From the NCBI RefSeq assembly GCF_019431045.1, contig NZ_JAHXPT010000009.1:62001-126000 (forward strand): DNA of 64,000 nucleotides, in the 5' to 3' direction. The notes below the pieces were generated by a model. It made no database searches and was not told the origin of the DNA. It saw only the letters and a program-made list of their open reading frames with translations. Of the stretch, positions 1 to 7,770 are shown one piece after another (position 1 is the first letter of the stretch; the number at the start of each line of letters is the position of its first letter). The position numbers were made by a program, and so were the translations under genes. The DNA comes from Clostridium weizhouense. Lineage in GTDB: Bacteria > Bacillota > Clostridia > Clostridiales > Clostridiaceae.

Positions 1-2
1 TG

Positions 3-212
3 ATAAGAGAATATAATTTATCTACTAAAGTTTTAGCTGCTTCTTTTAAAAATGTTCAGCAAGTACATGAAATAAGCAAATTAGGTGGACATTCTGTTAC
101 AGTTGGAAAAGATATTTTTGATAAATTAATAGAACATCCAATGACTGATTGGAGTGTTGATAAATTTATAGAAGACTGGGAGAAAGCTTTTAATAGAAAA
201 TCTTTAATTTAG
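3..212 (+). CDS. Transaldolase-like protein, C-terminal part (partial)
   Basis: An open frame enters from the left edge and ends in TAG at 210-212, giving the last 69 residues. The segment LAASFKNVQQVHEISKLGG followed by HPMTDWSVDKFIEDW matches the C-terminal end of the small transaldolase/fructose-6-phosphate aldolase (TalC-type) family. In that family a TIM barrel ends with a 'HPxTDxxxxxFxxDW' helix. The catalytic lysine lies upstream of the window, so activity cannot be judged. A stem-loop terminator follows about 130 bases downstream. The role would be in pentose-phosphate sugar rearrangement in the cytoplasm. Confidence 0.72.
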   Translation: MREYNLSTKVLAASFKNVQQVHEISKLGGHSVTVGKDIFDKLIEHPMTDWSVDKFIEDWEKAFNRKSLI

Positions 213-213
213 G

Positions 214-276
214 CTATATTTTAAAATACCATTTCAGGCTTATACTATAAAATATCAATATTCACTTAAAACATAG
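214..276. repeat. Short copy of the ACTATGTTTTAA palindromic repeat (family D)
   Basis: The left arm CTATATTTTAA and right arm TTAAAACATAG are imperfect inverted repeats around a short core containing TTATACTATAAAATATCAATA. Related arms and core occur at 2010-2065, 4520-4568, 22021-22057, 50678-50904 and 59738-59780. This copy starts just after the stop codon of the preceding gene. Confidence 0.5.
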
Positions 277-338
277 TATTAATTTAATATATATTTTAAT
301 TAAGATCATTTAAATAAAAAATTTACTTATAAATAACT

Positions 339-404
339 ACACCAATTTTTAGTATAATTGTTTTATAAACAAATCTAATACTAAGAATTGGTGTATTTTT
401 ATTT
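339..404 (+). terminator. Intrinsic terminator after the transaldolase-like gene
   Basis: ACACCAATTTTTAGTAT (339-355) pairs with ATACTAAGAATTGGTGT (378-394), followed by a T-rich tract. The arms pair along about 17 bases. The rest of 405-922 holds no gene that I can see. Confidence 0.75.
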
Positions 405-561
405 TTAGTAAATTATCAAAATTTAAATTAATGTATGACTTATATTAAAATATAAGTTATAAAAATATAGACAGATAATTTACTTATAATATTTTCTTTA
501 GATGCCTAAAAAAGGGGTAGCGTAAAAATTTGATATTTCTATAGTACTACTTGGAAAAATA

Positions 562-600
562 TTCATTAAGAAAAATAAATTTAATATTTTTCTTAATGAA
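562..600. repeat. 15-bp perfect inverted repeat in the glpQ upstream region
   Basis: TTCATTAAGAAAAAT (562-576) is exactly complementary to ATTTTTCTTAATGAA (586-600), with a 9-base loop. No clear T tract follows, so it may be an operator, a transcript-end structure or a leftover repeat. It lies about 320 bases before the glycerophosphodiesterase gene. Confidence 0.55.
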
Positions 601-922
601 ATTAAAACTAAAATAAATTATTATAAATAAAAAACTAAAAAATTTATATTTTTTGATATAAAAAAATATGTTTTGTATAATTTTTAGATTGAAATAGAAA
701 ACAATTTGTAAAAATTTGCTTGAATATTTGATGTTTAAATATTACAATAATTACATAAAATATTTAAGAAAACGTTTAAAAAGAAAATTATAATTTGAAA
801 TTTATATAAGAGATAATATATTTGTATGTATAAGAGATAATATATAATTAAAAATTTAAGTATTTACTTTTTAAAAATTATTTTCGTATTAAAAAATATG
901 ATTGAAAAAAGGGGAGTTTATT

Positions 923-1993
923 ATGAAAACAAAAATGCATGCAAAAACCATTGCTTTAGTACTATCAGCACTTACAATTACGCAGTTTGCTTTAGTAAGA
1001 CCAACAAAAGTATATGCTACTGAGACACAAAAACAAATAATTGCTCATAGAGGGGCATCAGGATATTTACCTGAACATACGTTAGAAGCATATTCTATGG
1101 CATATGCAATGGGAGTAGATTATATAGAAGCAGATGTTAATATTACTAAAGATGGTATTCCAGTAGTAATGCATGATACTCATTTAGATACTACAACTAA
1201 TGTAGCCAAGCTTTATCCAGAAAGAAAACGTTTAGATGGAAGATATTATATAGTAGATTTTACATTAGCTGAAATTAAAAAACTTAGTGTACATGAACGT
1301 ATAGACCTTGCAACAGGAAATCCTGTTTTCAAAGATAGATTCATTTTAGATAATTCTCATTTTGAAGTACCAACTTTAGAGGAAGAAATTCAATTAATTC
1401 AAGGTCTTAATAAAAGTACAGGACGTGATGTAGGAATATATCCAGAATTAAAGTTTCCTAAATTTTATAAAGAAAATGGGTTTGATATAGGTGAGATAAC
1501 TTTAAAAATGCTTGATAAATATGGGTATAACCAAAAAGATGCAAAGTGTTATATTCAATGTTTTGATCCAACTTATTTAAAGAATTTTAAGGAAACCTTA
1601 AAGCCTAAATGTAAATTAGTTCAATTAATAGGTCATTCAGATTGGGATGATAATAAAGGTGATGATGTTCCATATTTACTTTCAGCTAAAGGATTAAAAG
1701 GAATATCAAAATATGCTGATGGTGTAGGACCATCTATAGACCAAATATTAGATGAAAATGGAGAACAAAAAAAGAGTGAGTTAGTTTGTAATCCAAACTT
1801 TGTAAAAGATGCACATGATAACAATCTTGAGATACATCCATACACAGTACGTAAAGATGATCTACCTAAGTATGCTAAAAATGCAGACGAATTTATTAGA
1901 AAATTATTATTTGATGTTAATGTAGATGGACTATTCTCAGATTTTGCTGATATAGGAGTACAAGCAAAGAATGAAGGCCTATTAAAAAAATAA
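923..1993 (+). CDS. glpQ: Secreted glycerophosphodiester phosphodiesterase
   Basis: This enzyme hydrolyses glycerophosphodiesters to glycerol-3-phosphate and an alcohol, outside the membrane here. The first ~33 residues form a signal peptide (Lys/His-rich start, hydrophobic core, cleavage near VYA). The GDPD barrel follows at once, with the catalytic HRGASGYLPEHT motif, the metal-binding EADV segment and the VVMHD motif. The length of 356 aa fits the periplasmic GlpQ-type family rather than the shorter cytoplasmic UgpQ type. The start is set at the ATG at 923 because GGGGAG at 911-916 is correctly spaced from it. An in-frame TTG at 902 has no such site. The gene stands alone between terminators. 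A possible substrate is choline- or ethanolamine-bearing glycerophosphodiesters, which would suit the phosphocholine genes later in the window, but that is inference. Confidence 0.88.
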   Translation: MKTKMHAKTIALVLSALTITQFALVRPTKVYATETQKQIIAHRGASGYLPEHTLEAYSMAYAMGVDYIEADVNITKDGIPVVMHDTHLDTTTNVAKLYPERKRLDGRYYIVDFTLAEIKKLSVHERIDLATGNPVFKDRFILDNSHFEVPTLEEEIQLIQGLNKSTGRDVGIYPELKFPKFYKENGFDIGEITLKMLDKYGYNQKDAKCYIQCFDPTYLKNFKETLKPKCKLVQLIGHSDWDDNKGDDVPYLLSAKGLKGISKYADGVGPSIDQILDENGEQKKSELVCNPNFVKDAHDNNLEIHPYTVRKDDLPKYAKNADEFIRKLLFDVNVDGLFSDFADIGVQAKNEGLLKK

Positions 1994-2090
1994 TAACAAT
2001 AAATAAGCTATGTTTTAAGTAAAACTAATGCCAGTTAATTTTTACATTATAATATAAGCACAGCTAATAAATAAAATTTATTAAAAATAT

Positions 2091-2136
2091 AAAGTAGCTC
2101 TTACTTAAATTTCAAGGTAAGAGTTACTTTTATTAT
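2091..2136 (+). terminator. Terminator after glpQ
   Basis: AAAGTAGCTCTTAC (2091-2104) pairs with GTAAGAGTTACTTT (2117-2130), then a T-rich tail. Between glpQ and this hairpin, 2010-2065 holds half of a family D repeat (CTATGTTTTAAG, then ATTATAATATAAG). Confidence 0.75.
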
Positions 2137-2376
2137 TTTACTAAGAATTTTTACTAAAAAAATTTAATATTGGTACGATAATATAAGATGGTAGTATTTT
2201 AGTTTAATTATAATAATTTAACTAAAAAATTTGTTTAAGTATGAAAATTGTATAATATTTCATAATGTTGTATCATAGACAAAGAAAGATTTTAAAGTGA
2301 TTTTAATATCTTTATTACAAAATAATCATATGCCGTACCATTATTCCAGTACTACGTTTGGAAAGGATGCATGGCT

Positions 2377-2418
2377 AAAAAAAATCGTGGCACCACAGTC
2401 GTCTTGGCGATTTTTTTT
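2377..2418. terminator. GC-rich hairpin flanked by A8 and T8 (terminator-like)
   Basis: AAAAAAAATCG at 2377-2387 is the exact complement of CGATTTTTTTT at 2408-2418. The loop contains a small GTGG/CCAC stem. It is symmetrical, so it could end transcripts on either strand. It lies about 120 bases upstream of the response regulator gene and may be an attenuator in that leader. Nothing else clear is seen between 2137 and 2540. Confidence 0.45.
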
Positions 2419-2540
2419 AATAGCAAAACAGTAAAACGGGACGAAAATCTCATTTAGGGTTATTAAATTTATATAAAAAGTTTTAATAATTAAATTTAAT
2501 AAAAGTAATAAATGATTAAAATTTGGATTGGAGGGATTTT

Positions 2541-3284
2541 TTGTACTCAATTATTTTAGTAGAAGATGATTTTATGCAAAGGACTATTTTAAAAAAAATG
2601 TTAACTTCTACATATGATTTTGTAAAAGTTTATGAAGCGGATAGTGAAAGTGGTGCTTTAGAAATAATAGAAAATAATGAAATTAATATGTTTATAATAG
2701 ATATTAGTTTAAAAGAATCTTCAGGGTTGGATCTTGCAAAAAAGATTAGAAATATTCCTAAATATGAATTTAATCAAATAATTTTTTTAACGACTCATAT
2801 TGAATATATAACTCAAGCATTTAAACAAGTACATTGTTATGATTATATACTAAAACCATATGATAAAGATGATGTATATGCTATGCTGAATAAGATTATA
2901 CTTAATGAAAATAAAAAAACTTTAGAAGATAATAAAGAAATTGTTGTAACATTAAAATGTGGAATATATATTGGAATAAAGATAAAAGAGATTGTTTTTA
3001 TTGAAGTGAAAGGAAAAAATTGTGATATACATACTCCAACAGGTACATATACAGTTACTAAGACAAGTTTAAAAAAAATAATGGAATTAATTGATTCTGA
3101 GAATATACTGCAAAGTCATAGAGCTTTTGCTATAAATGTAGATTACATATCTAAAATAGAGAAGGTAGATAGTAAGTTAAGTATTATATATTTTAATGGA
3201 ACTTCTGAACAAGCATTTTTAGGGTATAAATTTAAAAAGAATGTTATAGATCAATTCAAAAAAGGTAAAGTGATATTATGTTAA
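2541..3284 (+). CDS. LytTR-family response regulator (AgrA-like)
   Basis: Cytoplasmic response regulator of 247 aa. The N-terminal receiver domain (residues 1-~120) has the acidic pair VEDD, a phospho-acceptor Asp54 in MFIIDIS, and the conserved Lys of DYILKPYD. The C-terminal ~100 residues are a LytTR DNA-binding domain (VTLKCGIYIGIKIKEIVFIE, the SHRAFAINVDYI recognition region, and the final YKFKKNVIDQF). LytTR regulators typically pair with AgrC/ComD-type kinases and control agr or bacteriocin genes. The start is taken as TTG 2541, five bases after GGAGGG at 2530-2535. The stop overlaps the start of the kinase gene, so the two are translationally coupled. It is the only response regulator gene in the window, so it may serve both kinases. 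Confidence 0.88.
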   Translation: MYSIILVEDDFMQRTILKKMLTSTYDFVKVYEADSESGALEIIENNEINMFIIDISLKESSGLDLAKKIRNIPKYEFNQIIFLTTHIEYITQAFKQVHCYDYILKPYDKDDVYAMLNKIILNENKKTLEDNKEIVVTLKCGIYIGIKIKEIVFIEVKGKNCDIHTPTGTYTVTKTSLKKIMELIDSENILQSHRAFAINVDYISKIEKVDSKLSIIYFNGTSEQAFLGYKFKKNVIDQFKKGKVILC

Positions 3285-4516
3285 CTAGTTTTATTATAAA
3301 TGGTCTAGATACGATTAATATATTGTATTTATATACAAGCCTTATTAAAAAAAATAACAATATATTTAAACTATTATTAACAATATTACTTATTTCTATT
3401 GCAGTTACAATTACTGAACAATTAGGATGCAACTTTATTTTTATATATGCAATAAATATTATAATAATTAAACTTATGTATAAAGAAAATATAAAAGAAA
3501 TAATATTAAAATTCTTTTTGATAATTCTTATAGATATAATTTTACAATCAATATTTGCTTTAGTAGTTAATCAATTCATCTATAATTATTCAATTGTGGC
3601 AATTATTGTTGAGTTTATAATCTTAGTAGGAATAGTTATATTATCTAAGTTAAATTTATTAAATATTAATTTTAAACCTGTAGATAATGGTATAGTAATT
3701 TATTTAATATCAATATTTAGTATATATTCTATAGTCTTTAAATTTATTTGGGATTATGATAATAGAATAATTTTAAATAATTTATTAGTAATTTTTTTAA
3801 TAATGAGTGTATTAGTTATTTCTCAAATATTGATATATAGTTATCTTATTAAATTAGTAAAAGAAAAAGAAAAATTAAAGCTTTCAAATGAATATAATGT
3901 TGTTATTAATGAAATAGTAGAAGAAATAAAAAGAAGGCAACATGATTTTGTTAATTACAAAAATACAATAAAAGGTATAGTAGAAGTTTTAGATGAAAAA
4001 GAAATAAAACCTGCAATTATTAAATATATAAAAGGTGAAGATGTATCAGATAATAATATAAATAATCTTATATATATTGATAATTTTATTATTAAGTCTA
4101 TAATATACAGAAATATATGTAGAGCTAAACAATACAATATTAATTTAAAATATGAAATCCAAAATAATGTTTTAGATGATATTTTAAATTATCATGAAAT
4201 TTCTAATTTATTAAGTAATTTATTAAATAATGCTTTTGATGAAGTTATACAAAATGGGTGTAATAAAAAAAATATAGAAATTAAGATTTTCACTGTAATG
4301 AATGAATCACATTTGATTATTAAAAATCAAGTTACTAACCCTAATAACATTGATATAAGTAAAATATTTAAAAAGGGATATTCAACTAAGGATCATGATA
4401 AAAGAGGTTATGGATTATATAATGTGCAAGAAATAGTTAATTCACATAAGGGACACATAAAAATAAACATAGAATCTGACGAGATTATCTTTGATATTTG
4501 TTTTAATAATTTTTAA
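3278..4516 (+). CDS. AgrC-like sensor histidine kinase (HPK10 type), copy 1
   Basis: Membrane receptor kinase of 412 aa. Six or so hydrophobic segments fill residues 1-~195 (the peptide-sensing part). The H-box KRRQHDFVNYKNTI follows with phospho-accepting His222. The ATPase part has the N-box SNLLNNAFDEV and a G-box in RGYGLYNVQEIV, so it belongs to the GHKL/HATPase_c_5 (AgrC/ComD) group. It overlaps the response regulator by 7 bases. It is about half identical by eye to the kinase at 8790-10034, and highest around the H-box. Next to it, convergently, lies a two-peptide bacteriocin operon. The ligand is unknown: it could be the AgrD peptide or a bacteriocin-type pheromone. Confidence 0.9.
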   Translation: MLTSFIINGLDTINILYLYTSLIKKNNNIFKLLLTILLISIAVTITEQLGCNFIFIYAINIIIIKLMYKENIKEIILKFFLIILIDIILQSIFALVVNQFIYNYSIVAIIVEFIILVGIVILSKLNLLNINFKPVDNGIVIYLISIFSIYSIVFKFIWDYDNRIILNNLLVIFLIMSVLVISQILIYSYLIKLVKEKEKLKLSNEYNVVINEIVEEIKRRQHDFVNYKNTIKGIVEVLDEKEIKPAIIKYIKGEDVSDNNINNLIYIDNFIIKSIIYRNICRAKQYNINLKYEIQNNVLDDILNYHEISNLLSNLLNNAFDEVIQNGCNKKNIEIKIFTVMNESHLIIKNQVTNPNNIDISKIFKKGYSTKDHDKRGYGLYNVQEIVNSHKGHIKINIESDEIIFDICFNNF

Positions 4517-4615
4517 TGCCAGTTCGCCCTTATACTAGAATATCAACACTGTTTTAAAACATAACGTAAGAAAAAAATAAAGAAAAAATTATATTATTTA
4601 ATGTACTGTAAAATG

Positions 4616-4668
4616 ATACCTATAGAGTAGATACTTAGAAAAAAGTGTCTTTCTATAGGTGTTTTTTT
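4616..4668. terminator. Convergent terminator between kinase 1 and the CPBP gene
   Basis: ATACCTATAGA (4616-4626) pairs with TCTATAGGTGT (4652-4662), then a run of Ts. It ends the kinase transcript and overlaps the 3' end of the oppositely oriented membrane protease gene. A family D fragment (TGCCAGTTCGCCC, TTAAAACATAAC) sits before it at 4520-4568. Confidence 0.7.
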
Positions 4669-5500
4669 ATATTTGATTAAAGTTTGGATTATTATTTTTA
4701 CCAAATAGTTTTACAAAAAGAAGAGAACCTAAAAGAATTAAAAAAATACCTAATAGATCAAAGCATAAAGGTTGATGAACTACTAAATCAGTATTTAAAT
4801 TAAAACCTGTTATATTGATATTAAATATATATGTAAGTATGCGATGTAAAGAATTAGATAAGAAATGAGCAAATATATTTGAAAAAAGAGAATTAGTTTT
4901 AATATAAATCCAAGCAAAAAATAAACTACTCCAAAATGCTTGAAATGATTGACCTATTTCAAAGTGCATAAGTGAGAAAAATAAAGATGATATGATAATA
5001 GAAGTAAGTTTACTGTAGTTTTTTAAATACCCATTTAGTATTATACCCCTAAAAATTAATTCTTCTAAAATGGGAGCGATGATAACAGGAATTATTATAG
5101 CGGCTATAAACATATTCTGGTTAGTAAATCCACTCTCTAAAGTATTGTGACCATGATTACAATTAGAACAAATTGATTGGATTATATTATCAAATTCTGA
5201 TAATATAATATTCATTCCAGTTGAAAAAATAGCTATTGAAATTAGAACTACAGGAGAGATTTTTTTAAATGAAAAAATATCCTTATATAAAAGTTTACTT
5301 TTTTTTGTAGCATAAAAAATAATAAAACCTTCACTTAAAATAATCATAAATATTTCAGCATAAGGGGTGTTAATAAAATCTGTATTATATAAATTATCAA
5401 TAAACTGAATAATGGCATATGAAAAACCAAATAACGCGAGCATGATAATTAAAAGTCTTATACTATCTAAAATAGTAGGATAAGTTTTAGTCTTAGTCAT
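4667..5500 (-). CDS. CPBP-family membrane protease, probable bacteriocin immunity
   Basis: Integral membrane protein of 277 aa with about eight hydrophobic segments. It carries the CPBP (Rce1/Abi) motifs: EELIFRG (EExxxR, around residue 145), a FFSLMHF motif, and a HFLSNS motif near the C-terminal third. In lactic acid bacteria such proteins (for example PlnI/SkkI) sit at the 3' end of class IIb bacteriocin operons and give self-immunity. Here it is the third gene after two double-glycine peptide genes, 48 bases downstream and on the same strand. The RBS (AAGGAGTAC, read on the minus strand) precedes ATG at 5500. The immunity role is inferred from context; peptide processing is an alternative. 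Confidence 0.82.
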   Translation of the reverse strand: MTKTKTYPTILDSIRLLIIMLALFGFSYAIIQFIDNLYNTDFINTPYAEIFMIILSEGFIIFYATKKSKLLYKDIFSFKKISPVVLISIAIFSTGMNIILSEFDNIIQSICSNCNHGHNTLESGFTNQNMFIAAIIIPVIIAPILEELIFRGIILNGYLKNYSKLTSIIISSLFFSLMHFEIGQSFQAFWSSLFFAWIYIKTNSLFSNIFAHFLSNSLHRILTYIFNINITGFNLNTDLVVHQPLCFDLLGIFLILLGSLLFVKLFGKNNNPNFNQI

Positions 5501-5548
5501 TATAAATGTACTCCTTGTATAGAAAATTTATTTATTATTTATATATAA

Positions 5549-5788
5549 TCAGTTTTGTGTTTTACTTAATGGAATTTTTAATATTATGAAAAATGTTATA
5601 ATGAAAATTATTATACTAGTTATGCCTTTATAAAAACCTTTAGCAAAATCTTTTGCATTATCATAACCGTGATCCCTCAAATCTTTATAAATATGTTTAG
5701 CACCATCATAAAGGTCATCAATACCGATAAGACTCTTTTTTTTACCACCTTCTATTTTTAAAAGTTCATTTTCATTTAAAGTTAACAT
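5549..5788 (-). CDS. Double-glycine leader peptide, putative class IIb bacteriocin subunit
   Basis: Peptide of 79 aa. The leader MLTLNENELLKIEGG ends in Gly-Gly, the cleavage site of C39-peptidase ABC exporters. The mature part of 64 residues is Lys/Asp-rich with a helical stretch containing AKDFAKGFYKG, which includes GFYKG (a GxxxG motif), and then a hydrophobic C-terminal helix (ITSIIIFIITFFII). The start is ATG 5788, with AGGAG nine bases upstream; an in-frame TTG two codons earlier is too close to the RBS. It follows the other leader peptide gene by 37 bases. The lack of Cys, the GxxxG motif and the pairing suggest a two-peptide bacteriocin rather than a lantibiotic or AgrD. No dedicated exporter is in the window. 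Confidence 0.75.
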   Translation of the reverse strand: MLTLNENELLKIEGGKKKSLIGIDDLYDGAKHIYKDLRDHGYDNAKDFAKGFYKGITSIIIFIITFFIILKIPLSKTQN

Positions 5789-5825
5789 TTTCAATCACTC
5801 CTAATTATAAATTTTAAATAGATGT

Positions 5826-5993
5826 TTAATAAGCTGGAGTACAGCCAATGGTATGTCTCCAAACGTAATTTGCTGCTCTGCTAATATCACGTCCGACTTT
5901 ATATCCAAAATCCGTATCTTTTTTACTACCACCATTTATTTCTGAAATTTCATCTAAAGAAAGTTCTGTTAATGATTTATTTAAAGCATTCAT
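5826..5993 (-). CDS. Double-glycine leader peptide, putative partner bacteriocin subunit
   Basis: Small gene of 55 aa. The leader MNALNKSLTELSLDEISEINGG is of the classic class II type, with hydrophobic residues at -4, -7 and -12 and a Gly-Gly cleavage site. The mature part of 33 aa has GYKVG (GxxxG) and aromatic/cationic residues (YVWRHTIG), with one Cys near the end. A GAGG site lies 8 bases before ATG on the minus strand. Upstream there is a strong palindrome at 6036-6057. With the next two genes it makes a three-gene operon: peptide, peptide, CPBP protein. The family is inferred from leader and motifs, and target range is unknown. A peptide pheromone is a less likely alternative. Confidence 0.75.
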   Translation of the reverse strand: MNALNKSLTELSLDEISEINGGSKKDTDFGYKVGRDISRAANYVWRHTIGCTPAY

Positions 5994-6035
5994 AGTTATT
6001 CCTCATTTCTATAATATTACAAAATTTTTTGTTTT

Positions 6036-6057
6036 ATATTCTTTCGCGATAGAATAT
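6036..6057. promoter_or_regulatory. 22-bp palindrome upstream of the bacteriocin operon
   Basis: ATATTCT at 6036-6042 and AGAATAT at 6051-6057 flank a TCGCGA centre (6044-6049). Only the A/T pair next to the centre breaks perfect symmetry. It lies 43 bases before the first leader peptide start, in the expected operator/leader position. No equivalent site was found elsewhere in the window. The rest of 5994-6344 shows no gene. Confidence 0.5.
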
Positions 6058-6344
6058 TTAAATAAGTTTTATATTATATAATAATTAAAATTAAATTCAG
6101 ATATCTAAGTTCATATACAATATTTACATAAAAAAGAGAAAAAGTTAATAATTTATACTTAAAAGATATAAATTAAGAACTTAAAAGGCCTAATTGAGTG
6201 TATTAACAATAGAAAAATATGTTTTATTCCCCAAAATGTAATCTTTATGATTATAGTATTGAATTTATAATAAAATATGTTATAAATTTCATAGTATTTA
6301 ATTAAAATATATACTATTAAAGAATCTGTTATGCTGAATAGTTA

Positions 6345-6782
6345 CTAAGTATTTTTATTTTTTAAAAATTTCCATATTACAATTCCAAATAATGATCCAC
6401 CTAATAAGGAGAATATTAATATATTAATTACTGTACTAATTATAAAACTTTTTATTGAATGTATATTAGAATCAACAAGTAACATTAATATAGAATATAA
6501 AATACCTGTAGGAATTCCCCATCTAACAATTCCATATTTTAAGATAAACTTTTTTATCCCAATGTCTTTAATATTATTCCAAGTTAGGGTATTGTTATTT
6601 TCAAAAATAACTTTATCATCTGATAGATAATCTAAATATATCCATTTTGAAGGAAAAAATAAATAGAATAAGACAAACAACTGTTTTAGTCCACTTATTG
6701 TACTTCCACATACTAAACTTACTTCTTGCTCTTTAGTTAAATTTAAATTTAATTTTTTACTTTTACACCAATCAATTTTCAT
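6345..6782 (-). CDS. Membrane protein, likely C-terminal part of a split gene
   Basis: 145 aa beginning MKIDWCKSKKL. The first ~50 residues look like the second half of a small beta domain ('KIDWCxS' strand), followed by three hydrophobic segments. There is no ribosome site before its ATG. The ATG overlaps the stop of the 49-aa gene upstream (ATGA). If the frame is extended upstream it reads FEVS, stop, GYHQIY, then MKIDWC, which looks like continuous protein sequence broken by one stop and a shift in an A8 run. I therefore think this and 6779-6928 were one protein of roughly 190 aa. It lies between the bacteriocin operon and agrBD; its function is unknown, and immunity is possible. Confidence 0.55.
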   Translation of the reverse strand: MKIDWCKSKKLNLNLTKEQEVSLVCGSTISGLKQLFVLFYLFFPSKWIYLDYLSDDKVIFENNNTLTWNNIKDIGIKKFILKYGIVRWGIPTGILYSILMLLVDSNIHSIKSFIISTVINILIFSLLGGSLFGIVIWKFLKNKNT

Positions 6783-6928
6783 ATAGATTTGGTGATAACC
6801 TTATGAAACTTCAAATATTTTTTTTCACTATCATTAATTGAACTTATTTTTTCTTCATCCATATAAATATCGTATTCTCTCATGCGATTAATTCTTTGAG
6901 AGGTTCTTGAAATTATTATTTTAGGCAT
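6779..6928 (-). CDS. Small protein, likely N-terminal part of the same split gene
   Basis: 49 aa (MPKIIISRTSQRINRMREYD...), preceded by a strong GGAGGTGAT site, so it is probably translated. The frame is good through DEEKISSINDSEKKY, then reaches an A8 homopolymer, after which residues look random until TGA. The next gene's ATG overlaps that stop by ATGA. Translational coupling of two real genes is the alternative to a frameshift or sequencing error. Confidence 0.55.
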   Translation of the reverse strand: MPKIIISRTSQRINRMREYDIYMDEEKISSINDSEKKYLKFHKVITKSI

Positions 6929-7016
6929 ATATATCACCTCCAATTATATATGTAATCATCAACTATTCTTAATTAATGAATAATGTATACTAAATATGTG
7001 TAATCTAGATTTCAAA

Positions 7017-7256
7017 TTAATTCTTTTTATATGTAATAATGGATATTAAATATAGCATAATTGCAATTATAAGTATAAATAATTGTATTAAAGTTAGATA
7101 AGACATTAAATTAGAATTTAGTATTTTATCTAAAAATAGTATTCTACAAAAATCTATAAAAAAGAAAATTGATAAAAGTAGTAATTTTATATTTCTATCA
7201 GTTTTGTAATAATATAGAATTGATAAAAATATAATGAGTTTTATTACAATATTCAT
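7017..7256 (-). CDS. Small membrane protein of unknown function
   Basis: 79 aa with three hydrophobic segments separated by short charged turns (YYKTDRNIK, LDKILNSN) and a basic C-terminus. The start is ATG 7256 with GGGAGAT upstream; the in-frame TTG five codons earlier has no site. I do not recognise the family. Its size, topology and place among bacteriocin and agr genes recall immunity-type proteins of bacteriocin loci, but this is inference only. Confidence 0.6.
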   Translation of the reverse strand: MNIVIKLIIFLSILYYYKTDRNIKLLLLSIFFFIDFCRILFLDKILNSNLMSYLTLIQLFILIIAIMLYLISIITYKKN

Positions 7257-7520
7257 GTAAATATCTCCCAAACTAGTATTAGTTTATAATAATAGATTAT
7301 TTTCTAAATTATAGTTATAATAGTTTTTTATTTAAACACAATCAATTAAATAGCATGTTATAGAAATGCTCAAAATATATAAAGTGAAATTGATATTTTT
7401 AGGGTGCATTAAAAAATTTTAAGTAATACCATAGATTCAGTAATTATAATAATGAAAACTAATATAAATCTTAAATTATTTATAAACGTAATAACTTAAT
7501 AAGAAGATATATATTAACAA

Positions 7521-7632
7521 GCTATATGAAAAAGGAATTTTCTTCATATAGCAATAAATCTAATACAGCCCCATATTTGAATAATCTTACAACTAAATAA
7601 AATAAAAAACTTTAATAAACTTTATTTAGTTG
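7521..7632. terminator. Two hairpins 3' of agrD
   Basis: GCTATATGAA (7521-7530) pairs with TTCATATAGC (7543-7552), and CAACTAAATAAA (7590-7601) pairs perfectly with TTTATTTAGTTG (7621-7632). The second lies 22 bases past the agrD stop and probably marks the end of the agrBD message. T tracts are weak on both strands, so the terminator label is tentative. The rest of 7272-7653 shows no gene. Confidence 0.45.
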
Positions 7633-7653
7633 AGTATTACTTTTCTAGATAAT

Positions 7654-7770
7654 TTATTTTAATTCTTCTGGATAATCAGGTTCACCAAATAATCCTAAAC
7701 AAGATGTATTAGATATTAAATCAAATAATCTAATTAATACTGTTGAAAAAACTCTTGCAGATCTTTGCAT
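7654..7770 (-). CDS. agrD: AgrD-like autoinducing peptide precursor
   Basis: 38 aa: an amphipathic N-terminal helix (MQRSARVFSTVLIRLFDLIS), then NTSCLGLFGEPDYPEELK. This is the AgrD architecture: a membrane-binding helix, a short core with one Cys, and an acidic Pro-containing tail (GEPxxPEEL) that AgrB removes. From the family pattern the mature signal would be a thiolactone ring CLGLF with a short N-terminal tail; the exact ends are inferred. AAAGGAGG precedes the ATG. The first 41 bases overlap the end of agrB in another frame, so the two are tightly coupled. Too short for ordinary gene finders. Confidence 0.88.
   Translation of the reverse strand: MQRSARVFSTVLIRLFDLISNTSCLGLFGEPDYPEELK

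Noticed and set aside
766-782. AAAACGTTTAAAA upstream of glpQ considered as a cre site.
   Set aside because: It matches only the central ACGTTT part and lacks the flanking WTG and CA positions.
2371-2457. A 28-aa frame (MAKKNRGTTVVLAIFF...) with GGAAAGG upstream, before the response regulator, considered as a second AgrD or pheromone.
   Set aside because: It spans the A8/T8 hairpin, has no Cys or AgrD-type acidic Pro tail, and its codons are unlike the neighbours. It might instead be the start of a decayed membrane-protein gene.
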